A DNA stretch of 64,000 bases from contig JBBRQP010000003.1 in the NCBI GenBank assembly GCA_038226175.1, positions 7,171-71,170 of the forward strand, written 5' to 3'. The first letter of the stretch is position 1. Every line of letters starts with the position of its first letter. The stretch comes from JBBRQP01 sp038226175 (GTDB lineage: Bacteria; Cyanobacteriota; Cyanobacteriia; Gloeobacterales; Anthocerotibacteraceae). The notes under the pieces were generated by a model, which saw only the letters and a list, made by a program, of their open reading frames with translations, was not told the origin of the DNA and did no database searches. Shown in pieces: positions 18,181-25,284 of the stretch. Made by a program: the position numbers and the translations under genes.

Positions 18181-19652
18181 GTCGCCAAACTAACTGATTT
18201 ACGTAAACCATTGAGGCGATAGGCCATACTTGTCCTGAACCCTTCGGGACAGGCTAGCCAGACTAAGATCGCATAGGTTAGGATTAGAGCCGCCAGTAAA
18301 ACTATACACATCAACAAAAGCGGCAGTTTCAATATCAGTAGTGAAAAACCCACGATGCCACTACCAAAAAGTGGGATCAAGATCCAGGCTAGCTGCGCCA
18401 TGATTCTACGAAACGAACCTTTGCCTAGTCCTAAAAATAGTACGGGCATCGCAATTAAAATAGAGGCAATATAAGCAATAGGGATACCCATAAATCCAAT
18501 CCAAAGTACCAGCCAAACAGATATAGAAATATTACAGACTGTCCGCAACGTAGTAGATTTGGCAGTTAATATAATCTTGCCTGAGCTAATCAGTACCGTT
18601 GATACAATTGAGCTAGTCACATCTAAACCTAGGGCTACGCCATAGAGAATTAGGGCTGGTACCGCTGGCAACCATTTTTTGGTGTAGATCAGCTCCACCA
18701 GACTCGATCCTGCCACAGCCAGCATAATAAACCAAAAACCAGAAATCGCTAGTAGATAGCTCAAATACCGGACTAGTAAGCGTTCCACCTCAACGGGATC
18801 ATCTTGGATACGGGAGAAATGTGGGAAAGAAACCCGTGTAAAATTATCTACCAACAGCAAGGGTTTGCGACCATTAGCTGAAGCCCAGCCCAAAAATCCC
18901 ACCGCTTGATTACCAATCAAGGACATAACCAAAGTCGGCGTGATCCAATTAGAAGCACCATTGACAATCGCTGTGAATTGGAAGGGCAAGCCAAAGCGTA
19001 AAATCTCCTTAGCAATCGGCCAATCAAAACACAGACGAATCGGCCAAGGGGCGAGGACATAAAGCACAATGCTTCCCAAGGCACCCCGTACCAATAAAGC
19101 CGTAATAAAACTCCAAACGCCATAGCCTAAACACGCTAAAGTCACCGCAAACAGCTGATAGGAGACAATTTCTAAAATTTCGACCCAAGCTAATCGGTCA
19201 TAACTTAATTTACGTTCTAGTTGCAGCGCACTCATCGAACGCCAAGCTGTCAGATAAAGACTCAAGGCACAAGCGCGAATCAACCAAACCATATCCTGAG
19301 ACATATTGGGGTAAAGACTCACAATCCACGGCGATAAAAAGAACAAAACCACAAAAACTGTCGTTGTAAAAATCTGCTGCAAGGTAAAGGCAACCTGTAA
19401 TTCACGTTCTGAAAACTCAGTTTTACGCTGAATAAAGGATGAAGCCAAACCAAAATCACCGAGTAAGCCCAGCACACTCACAATAAACGTTACGACAGCA
19501 AATACGCCAAATTCAGCAGGATTGAGCACACGCGCGAGGATCACACCCCCGACAAAAGTAAAAATCTGAATAAAGAATTGACGCCCCAAAAGTAGCTTGA
19601 TACCGCGCCGAGCTAGGGCATTAACAGCATTGGTGGAGGGGGTCGTTGTCAT
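18177..19652 (-). CDS. Wzx-type polysaccharide flippase (PST/MOP family)
   Basis: First gene of the glycan operon. The 491-aa polytopic protein has about 12-14 hydrophobic helices. The N-terminal RGIKLLLGRQFFIQIFTFVGGVILARVL pattern and PAEFGVFAV are typical of lipopolysaccharide biosynthesis flippases, which move lipid-linked oligosaccharides across the inner membrane. No Wzy-type polymerase or initiating phosphoglycosyltransferase is found beside it. The C-terminal region is encoded across a small palindrome (18231-18251). Confidence 0.88.
   Translation of the reverse strand: MTTTPSTNAVNALARRGIKLLLGRQFFIQIFTFVGGVILARVLNPAEFGVFAVVTFIVSVLGLLGDFGLASSFIQRKTEFSERELQVAFTLQQIFTTTVFVVLFFLSPWIVSLYPNMSQDMVWLIRACALSLYLTAWRSMSALQLERKLSYDRLAWVEILEIVSYQLFAVTLACLGYGVWSFITALLVRGALGSIVLYVLAPWPIRLCFDWPIAKEILRFGLPFQFTAIVNGASNWITPTLVMSLIGNQAVGFLGWASANGRKPLLLVDNFTRVSFPHFSRIQDDPVEVERLLVRYLSYLLAISGFWFIMLAVAGSSLVELIYTKKWLPAVPALILYGVALGLDVTSSIVSTVLISSGKIILTAKSTTLRTVCNISISVWLVLWIGFMGIPIAYIASILIAMPVLFLGLGKGSFRRIMAQLAWILIPLFGSGIVGFSLLILKLPLLLMCIVLLAALILTYAILVWLACPEGFRTSMAYRLNGLRKSVSLAT
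18231..18251. repeat. REP-like 21-nt palindrome inside the flippase gene
   Basis: TGTCC-t-GAA-ccc-TTC-g-GGACA forms a hairpin with one internal mismatch. It is read in frame as ACPEGFRT near the flippase C-terminus. It looks like an intragenic insertion of a small dispersed palindrome. No second copy was noticed in this window. Confidence 0.4.
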
Positions 19653-19861
19653 AGGGTATTGCAGATCACAGAGTATGGTTGGTTGGGGACACGATCTTCC
19701 TTAGACTGCGGCAGCAAGGCACCAAAAGGATGCGCTTTAACGGCTACAGGGAGATTTTAGGCTTATCGTAACATTACTTGTCTAGTCTCAAAGTAGGTGA
19801 AATTCTAGAGAAAGCGTGCCTGTGCTATCGTCAAAAGAATCCTGAATGTTAGCGTAACGCC

Positions 19862-20161
19862 ATGTTTGGTGGTCTGCCAGGAATTGATCCTTTGTCCTTT
19901 CCCGATGCGGCTTTTCAGGGCGACACCCTGACCATTCTATTGAAAGGGCGCAATCTGGATTTAGTGGAGGGTGTTAGTGTGCGACCCACCAAAGGCATCA
20001 CGTGTCAGCTGGGTGATAGCGCAGGACACCTCATCCAAACCGTCGATACGCTCTTGATCTGCGTGCAGATTGACCGTAAGACACCACCTGGAGAAAAGTA
20101 TCTGTCGGTACAAGCTCCAAGCGGTACGAGTAATACGATCCTCTTTATTGTCATGATGTGA
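19862..20161 (+). CDS. Small IPT/TIG-like beta-sandwich protein
   Basis: A 99-aa protein with a pattern like an IPT/TIG immunoglobulin-like domain: GDTLTILLKGRNL, a middle strand, then PPGEKYLSVQAPSGTSN. No signal peptide or membrane segment. It ends 3 bp before the LivH-type permease start, so the two are likely co-transcribed. Such a domain in front of a permease is unusual. The function is unknown and the ribosome binding site is weak. Confidence 0.58.
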   Translation: MFGGLPGIDPLSFPDAAFQGDTLTILLKGRNLDLVEGVSVRPTKGITCQLGDSAGHLIQTVDTLLICVQIDRKTPPGEKYLSVQAPSGTSNTILFIVMM

Positions 20162-20164
20162 CCC

Positions 20165-21259
20165 ATGAGCCAATTCCTGCAACAACTTCTTAATGGCCTA
20201 ACCCTTGGCAGCATGTATGCCCTAATTGCCTTGGGCTACACCATGGTCTACGGTATCCTCGAGCTGATTAACTTTGCCCATGGCGATGTGGTGATGATCG
20301 GCGCCTATACGTCTCTGGGCGTCTTAGTTTTGCTCGCTCCTCTGGGCTTGCCCTGGTATGTGATGCTGCTGCTGGCCTTACTCGCGGCGATGGTGGTGTG
20401 TTCGGTATTAGGCGTGGGTATCGAACGGCTAGCCTATCGACCTTTACTTAGTGAGGCAAGGGTTTTGACACCTTTAGAGACTGGCCTACTAGCCGGGGTT
20501 GGTGCGGCGATCTACTGGGTAGCCCAAGCCCTGCGTCATAACTTAGATGTCCTCAATCTCGGTCTCGGCATACTGATCGGTAGTGGTGGCGCAGCCTTGT
20601 TGTGGTTGTTGTATAACTGGCTAGCCAAAAATAGCAAACGTCGGCGCTTACCTCGGTTATCACTCTTGATTACGGCCTTGGGGATGTCGATTTTTTTACA
20701 AAATGCCGTGCGGCTGATTGTGGGTAGCCGTGATCAGGTCTTGCCAGATATCTTGCCAGACATAACTTGGCAGATTGGCGGTTTACAGGTACGGCTGATT
20801 CAGGTCTTGATTATTGGTATCAGTGTGACCTTGATGGCAGGATTGACCTTTTTGATCCAAAAAACCCGCCTCGGTAAAGCCATGCGCGCCACAGCGCAGG
20901 ATATGGAAGCGGCCCAACTGATGGGCATCAATACCGTTCGTATTATTGTGATCACCTTTATCCTCGGTTCGATGCTCGGAGCGGTGGCCGGTTTGCTGTT
21001 TGGCTTGTTTTTTAAGGCCATCAATTTTAGTATTGGGTTTCAGGCCGGACTCAAGGCGTTTACAGCAGCAGTCTTAGGTGGGATTGGCAATATTCCCGGT
21101 GCGATGCTCGGCGGTCTGCTGCTCGGTGTCTTAGAATCTCTGGCAGCCGGATATATCTCTAGCGAATGGAAGGATGTATTTGCCTTTATTACGCTAGTGT
21201 TAGTGTTACTTTTGCGTCCGGCAGGTCTGCTCGGCGAGAACGTGCCCGAAAAAGTCTAG
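20165..21259 (+). CDS. LivH-type branched-chain amino acid ABC permease with internal insertion
   Basis: Inner-membrane permease of the HAAT family (LivH/UrtB). The N-terminus (FLQQLLNGLTLGSMYALIALGYTMVYGI, INFAHGD) and C-terminus (GFQAGLKAFTAAVLGGIGNIPGAM) match LivH closely. Between IERLAYRPL and LITALGMSIFLQN there are about 55-60 extra residues (about 100-160) with two more hydrophobic stretches and a basic loop (KNSKRRRLPR); E. coli LivH has only about ten residues there. No livM, livG, livF or binding-protein gene is adjacent, so partners must be elsewhere. Confidence 0.9.
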   Translation: MSQFLQQLLNGLTLGSMYALIALGYTMVYGILELINFAHGDVVMIGAYTSLGVLVLLAPLGLPWYVMLLLALLAAMVVCSVLGVGIERLAYRPLLSEARVLTPLETGLLAGVGAAIYWVAQALRHNLDVLNLGLGILIGSGGAALLWLLYNWLAKNSKRRRLPRLSLLITALGMSIFLQNAVRLIVGSRDQVLPDILPDITWQIGGLQVRLIQVLIIGISVTLMAGLTFLIQKTRLGKAMRATAQDMEAAQLMGINTVRIIVITFILGSMLGAVAGLLFGLFFKAINFSIGFQAGLKAFTAAVLGGIGNIPGAMLGGLLLGVLESLAAGYISSEWKDVFAFITLVLVLLLRPAGLLGENVPEKV

Positions 21260-21262
21260 AGG

Positions 21263-21778
21263 CTAAGCCACCAAAGCCTGGGTCTCGTAGAGATTACCGA
21301 CCACACGTCGCACTGGGGGTAATACCCGCTGATGGGTACTTTGGGTCGTGTGAATCAGCATCAGATAGCTACCCTGCTCAACATCACGCCAAAAGGGTTT
21401 GATCAGCGCCCGGGGTTGGTTCGCGCCCAAGTGCCAACCTGATAGCCCACCTAGAGCAATAAGGCCACAGCTACCCAAAATCTCGACGAGTACACTACTC
21501 CCTAGCCAATGGCTGACAATAACCGCGACCAATAAACCCAGACTACTACCCAAGCCAAAACCTTGGCTTGCCCACGTCACAGGAATCCAATTTACCGGAG
21601 GGATCTGTCCTGTGGGATGTTTGGCAATGACCAAAATGGCAGAAGGACGGATATCAAATTTTTCTAATAATTCGATGGTATCGACTACTTTTTGGGCATC
21701 AACAAATAATCCCAAAGGGCGCCAGCGGCAGAGATGAGCGGCTTCATCTAGAGCGTGCGATTTAAGCGTAATTGGCAT
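21263..21778 (-). CDS. Predicted membrane protein, unknown function
   Basis: A 171-aa protein with an N-terminal soluble part (FVDAQKVVDTIELLEKFDIRPSAI) that looks like a small alpha/beta nucleotide- or stress-protein-like module, then a glycine-rich hydrophobic hairpin of two helices (about 75-115), then a basic tail. It resembles general-stress-protein 17M-type membrane proteins in outline, but the match is weak and no function is claimed. Convergent with the permease gene, 3 bp apart. Confidence 0.65.
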   Translation of the reverse strand: MPITLKSHALDEAAHLCRWRPLGLFVDAQKVVDTIELLEKFDIRPSAILVIAKHPTGQIPPVNWIPVTWASQGFGLGSSLGLLVAVIVSHWLGSSVLVEILGSCGLIALGGLSGWHLGANQPRALIKPFWRDVEQGSYLMLIHTTQSTHQRVLPPVRRVVGNLYETQALVA

Positions 21779-21932
21779 TTTAGGCTACAGAATGCGCTAT
21801 TTCAGTTTAATGGACAACGTACAGCCTAGGTGTTGCAATTTATGTAGGCTGAGATAGACAGGTAATTAGATTTGTTGTACTCTGGAAGACTGTGGTCATT
21901 GCGCCAAACATTTTTTGGTGGGAGTAAACATC

Positions 21933-22574
21933 GTGGCAATCGGTTTATTGGGACGCAAACTGGGGATGACCCAAATTTTTAGTGAAACGGGCGAGGCGAT
22001 TCCCGTGACCGTTATCGAGTGCGGGCCTTGTTTGGTCACGCAGGTCAAAACTACTGAAGGCAAAGATGGCTATAACGCCGTGCAAGTCGGTTTTGAATCC
22101 GTCAAAGAAAAAGCTCTGACCAAGCCGGAAATTCAGCATTTAAAAAAGAATGATATCGCTCCTCTGCGGCACTTGCAGGAATTTCGTTTGGATAGCGTCC
22201 CCACTGTGAGTGTCGGCGAAGTGCTCAGCCCCGAAATGTTTAGCCCCGGTCAAAAAGTTGATGTGCGTGGCGTCAGTATTGGTAAAGGTTTTGCCGGTAC
22301 GGTCAAACGCTACCATTTTGGTCGTGGTCCAAAATCCCACGGCTCCAAAAACTATCGCGCTCCCGGTTCAATCGGGGCGGGTACGACACCAGGTCGGGTT
22401 TTTCCTGGTAAAAAGATGCCCGGTCGTTTGGGTAACAAATACATCACCGTGCGCAAATTGATCGTAGTCAAAATCGATGTCGAGCACAATTTGATCTTAG
22501 TCAAAGGTGCTGTTCCTGGCTGCGAAGGCAATATTATCCGCATCACCCCGACCAATCTGGTTGGCGGCAAATAA
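21933..22574 (+). CDS. rplC: 50S ribosomal protein L3
   Basis: Binds 23S rRNA near the peptidyl-transferase centre and starts large-subunit assembly. IGLLGRKLGMTQIF at the N-terminus and the VSIGKGFAGTVKRYHFGRGPKSHGSKNYR loop are diagnostic. GTG 21933 is chosen because GGAG lies 8 nt upstream and the family starts at this strand; TTG 21915 would add six residues. First gene of a short ribosomal cluster. Confidence 0.97.
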   Translation: MAIGLLGRKLGMTQIFSETGEAIPVTVIECGPCLVTQVKTTEGKDGYNAVQVGFESVKEKALTKPEIQHLKKNDIAPLRHLQEFRLDSVPTVSVGEVLSPEMFSPGQKVDVRGVSIGKGFAGTVKRYHFGRGPKSHGSKNYRAPGSIGAGTTPGRVFPGKKMPGRLGNKYITVRKLIVVKIDVEHNLILVKGAVPGCEGNIIRITPTNLVGGK

Positions 22575-22599
22575 GCATAACTGAAAAGGAAAATCTGTC

Positions 22600-23286
22600 A
22601 TGACAGCGTGTGTCGTCAAAAATTGGCAAGGGGAAACAACTCCCGCCACCGTCGAAATCCAACTCCCTGCCGCCCGGGAAGAATCTAAAGGCCATGTGGT
22701 TTGGCTGGCTCTCAAACGCCATCTCAACAACCAACGCCAAGGTACGGTCTCTACCCTGACCAAAGCTGAAGTCCAAGGGGGCGGTAAAAAGCCCTACAAA
22801 CAAAAAGGTACGGGACGCGCCCGCATGGGTTCGATGCGTACCCCCTTGCGTCGGGGTGGTGGCGTAATTTTTGGCCCCAAACCCCGGGTCTACGACCTCA
22901 AAATGAACCGTCACGAGCGGCGTTTAGCCTTGACCACGATCATTCAAAATCGCATTGATGACATCACGATTATCGAAGAGTGCGAAACTCATCTGACGGC
23001 ACCTAAGACCAAAGAACTGGTCGGGGCATTGCAACGCTGGGGCATCACGATTGGGTCAGAAAAAGTTTTGCTGATCTTGATGGACAAGCAGAGTAATACC
23101 TACCTATCGGGGCGGAATATTCCTTATCTCCAGATCATCACCGCCAACAATCTCAATGTCTTTGATCTGTTGCATGCCGATAAGATTATTTTGACGGCGA
23201 CCGCTATCCAAAAAATTCATGAGATCTTTCAGAAGACTACCACCAACGCCATTGCCGCTGCCCTAGGAGAATCTACCCATGCGTGA
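22600..23286 (+). CDS. rplD: 50S ribosomal protein L4
   Basis: Early-assembly 23S rRNA-binding protein lining the exit tunnel. The long basic loop is visible in GGGKKPYKQKGTGRARMGSMRTPLRRGGGVIFGPKPR (positions about 60-95). 228 aa, slightly longer than usual at the C-terminus. Start preceded by AAAAGGAAAA. Overlaps rplW by 8 bp. Confidence 0.97.
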   Translation: MTACVVKNWQGETTPATVEIQLPAAREESKGHVVWLALKRHLNNQRQGTVSTLTKAEVQGGGKKPYKQKGTGRARMGSMRTPLRRGGGVIFGPKPRVYDLKMNRHERRLALTTIIQNRIDDITIIEECETHLTAPKTKELVGALQRWGITIGSEKVLLILMDKQSNTYLSGRNIPYLQIITANNLNVFDLLHADKIILTATAIQKIHEIFQKTTTNAIAAALGESTHA

Positions 23287-23581
23287 TGATACCCGTCACC
23301 AATTTGCCGATGTCATTCGGCGTCCGCTCTTGACCGAAAAAGCCATCAAAATGCTCGAAAGTGGCAAGTATGTATTTGAAGTCCATCCCAAAGTCAGCAA
23401 AATTGAAATCGGTCAAGCGGTGGCTGCTTTATTTAATGTGACCGTCACTAAGGTCAATACCGCTAATCCTCCGCTCAAACGTAAAAAAGTCGGTAAATTT
23501 GCTGGGGTCAAGCCCACCTACAAACGGGCCATCGTGACGCTCAAAGAAGGCGATACGATTGCACTGTTCCCGGATAATTAA
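23279..23581 (+). CDS. rplW: 50S ribosomal protein L23
   Basis: Located at the tunnel exit, where it contacts nascent-chain factors. The RRPLLTEKAIKMLESGKYVFEV start and the LKRKKVGKFAGVKPTYKRAIVTL region are typical. 100 aa. In most bacteria rplB follows; here moaC follows, so the S10-type operon stops after the third gene. Confidence 0.97.
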   Translation: MRDDTRHQFADVIRRPLLTEKAIKMLESGKYVFEVHPKVSKIEIGQAVAALFNVTVTKVNTANPPLKRKKVGKFAGVKPTYKRAIVTLKEGDTIALFPDN

Positions 23582-23602
23582 GCCTTCGGCTGAGTTGATG
23601 CA

Positions 23603-24088
23603 ATGAATCCGCTGACCCATCTTGATGACCAAGGCCAAGCCCGGATGGTGGATGTAACGGTCAAACAAAGCACTGCGCGTCAGGCAACGGCTGAAGGCTT
23701 GATTATCATGAGTCAAGTTGCCTACGAAGCCGTCTGTGCGGGCAATCTACCCAAAGGTGATGTTTTGGGAACTGCCCGTCTAGCGGCGATCATGGCGGCA
23801 AAAAAAACTAGTGACCTTATTCCCCTGTGTCATCCGTTGCCTTTAGGTGGCATTAGTGTTGAGATCACGGCCTGTCCTGAGTTACCGGGATTTAAGCTCA
23901 CGGCAACCGTCAAGACAACTGCGCAGACGGGCGTTGAGATGGAGAGCTTAACTGCCGTTAGTATCGGACTTTTGACCCTTTACGATATGACCAAAGCTCT
24001 GGATAAAACGATGGTGCTTACCCAACTATGTCTTGTGAATAAGACAGGTGGCAAATCGGCAAATTACTTTAAAGAGATAGAAACTTAA
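23603..24088 (+). CDS. moaC: Cyclic pyranopterin monophosphate synthase
   Basis: Second step of molybdenum cofactor synthesis: it converts the MoaA product into cyclic pyranopterin monophosphate. The conserved blocks [45 protein letters not shown] and the catalytic Lys/Asp in DMTKALDK are present in the 161-aa protein. It lies 21 bp after rplW on the same strand, so it is probably transcribed with the ribosomal genes. No other moa/moe gene is in the window. Confidence 0.95.
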   Translation: MNPLTHLDDQGQARMVDVTVKQSTARQATAEGLIIMSQVAYEAVCAGNLPKGDVLGTARLAAIMAAKKTSDLIPLCHPLPLGGISVEITACPELPGFKLTATVKTTAQTGVEMESLTAVSIGLLTLYDMTKALDKTMVLTQLCLVNKTGGKSANYFKEIET

Positions 24089-24130
24089 TCTAAGCATAAC
24101 CCTGGTTTAACCGTATCTTGGGCTTTTCAC

Positions 24131-24211
24131 GAAGGTGATATCGGAGCTTAGTTTGGTTTGTTGATCTTGGGTGCAGGTGGTCTTGGTTATCGGCCTAAGC
24201 GTAAGGCGTAA
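24131..24211 (+). pseudogene. Possible remnant of a PEP-CTERM protein tail
   Basis: One frame reads HEGDIGA, a TAG at 24149-24151, then FGLLILGAGGLGYRPKRKA and a stop. This resembles the end of PEP-CTERM proteins (hydrophobic Gly/Leu helix followed by a basic cluster), though the PEP box itself is not intact. No start codon or longer frame is present, so it could be a decayed gene end or chance. Confidence 0.25.
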
Positions 24212-24213
24212 AT

Positions 24214-24248
24214 CTCCCTCATCCCTGATCCCAAGTTGGGAGAGGGGA
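24214..24248. repeat. Dispersed GC-rich repeat, copy 1
   Basis: TCCCTCATCCCTGATCCC followed by AAGTTGGGAGAGGGGAA. A related copy is at 46544-46594. Both hold the CTCCCA/CCC-x-GTTGGGAG core, which can pair on itself, and both lie directly at gene 3' ends. Similar mini-repeats are scattered in many cyanobacterial genomes. Confidence 0.55.
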
Positions 24249-24249
24249 A

Positions 24250-25284
24250 TTAGAGTGTCCACAATTGGGTAATTAGAGTTTGTAGAGCGGTCTGTGAAAA
24301 ATTGGATAATGTCAGTGTGTGGGTGATAGTTGGATATTGTCGTTTGAGGCCATGCTGATAGGTGGGATCATAGTGTTCTTGTAATATAGAAGAGACAAAT
24401 TCGTGCCAGTCTTGATGATCAATTAAATCATACCAAGTTTGAAGTAATGCTTTACCTCGCAATGCACATAGAGGAGCGAGTTGATTTTTGAGCAAGGCTG
24501 GTTGCTCAATAAATTGTGGGTATTCACTGATAATATAATTTACTCTTTGATCAAGAGGTACTTGCAATTCAATACAATTTCCCTGACTCATTGCACGCAA
24601 TAAAGTTTTGGGAAGATGTAATTGACCAATCTTGGAACTTTCTGCTTCAATCCAAATCGGTTTTTGCGGATCAAATTGTTGTAATTTTTCTAAAAGTAGG
24701 GTCTCAAAATATTTTTGGCTGGGCTGCTGACCTTGGGAGCCGAGTAGGGAACCACGATGATGCGCTAGGTGTTCTAAGTCCAAAATTTGTGCTCCGCAAT
24801 CTTGTAATTTTTGTAATACCAAAGTCTTACCAGAACCTGTCGGTGCACAAAGAACTTGATAGCTAAAGTGAATGGGTAAAGTTTTTAGTTCGGTCTGTAC
24901 TTGATGACGATAGGTCTTGTAGCCACCTATGAGTAAAGTCACGCGCCAACCAATTTCTGATAATACTAGAGCTAAACTACGTGAACGTTGTCCACCACGC
25001 CAACAATAGATCAGCGGTTGGTAGGTACGTGGTTTATCAGCTAGGTGACCTTGCAGATGACGCACAATATTTTGAGCCGTTAGGGTTGCGCCTAGCTTGC
25101 GCGCAGCAAAACTATCTTGTGCATAGAGTGTCCCGACTTCTGCGCGTTCCTGATTATCTAGCACCGGTAAATTAATCGCTTGGGGCAGATGATCTTCGGC
25201 GAATTCATTAGGAGAGCGCACATCTAATATTTCACTATACTTATCTTGCCAGATAGTCTCGGTATACGTAATAGGACAAGTCAC
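24250..25284 (-). CDS. mnmH: tRNA 2-selenouridine synthase
   Basis: Replaces sulfur by selenium, via a geranylated intermediate, at the wobble 2-thiouridine of some tRNAs. Residues 1-120 are a rhodanese domain with the catalytic C94 in YCWRGGQRS. A P-loop domain follows with Walker A APTGSGKT (about 147-154). 344 aa, as expected. The start codon is GTG and overlaps the stop of the upstream metzincin-TonB gene by 4 bp (GTGA). No selD is in the window, so selenium supply cannot be judged. Confidence 0.92.
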   Translation of the reverse strand: MTCPITYTETIWQDKYSEILDVRSPNEFAEDHLPQAINLPVLDNQERAEVGTLYAQDSFAARKLGATLTAQNIVRHLQGHLADKPRTYQPLIYCWRGGQRSRSLALVLSEIGWRVTLLIGGYKTYRHQVQTELKTLPIHFSYQVLCAPTGSGKTLVLQKLQDCGAQILDLEHLAHHRGSLLGSQGQQPSQKYFETLLLEKLQQFDPQKPIWIEAESSKIGQLHLPKTLLRAMSQGNCIELQVPLDQRVNYIISEYPQFIEQPALLKNQLAPLCALRGKALLQTWYDLIDHQDWHEFVSSILQEHYDPTYQHGLKRQYPTITHTLTLSNFSQTALQTLITQLWTL

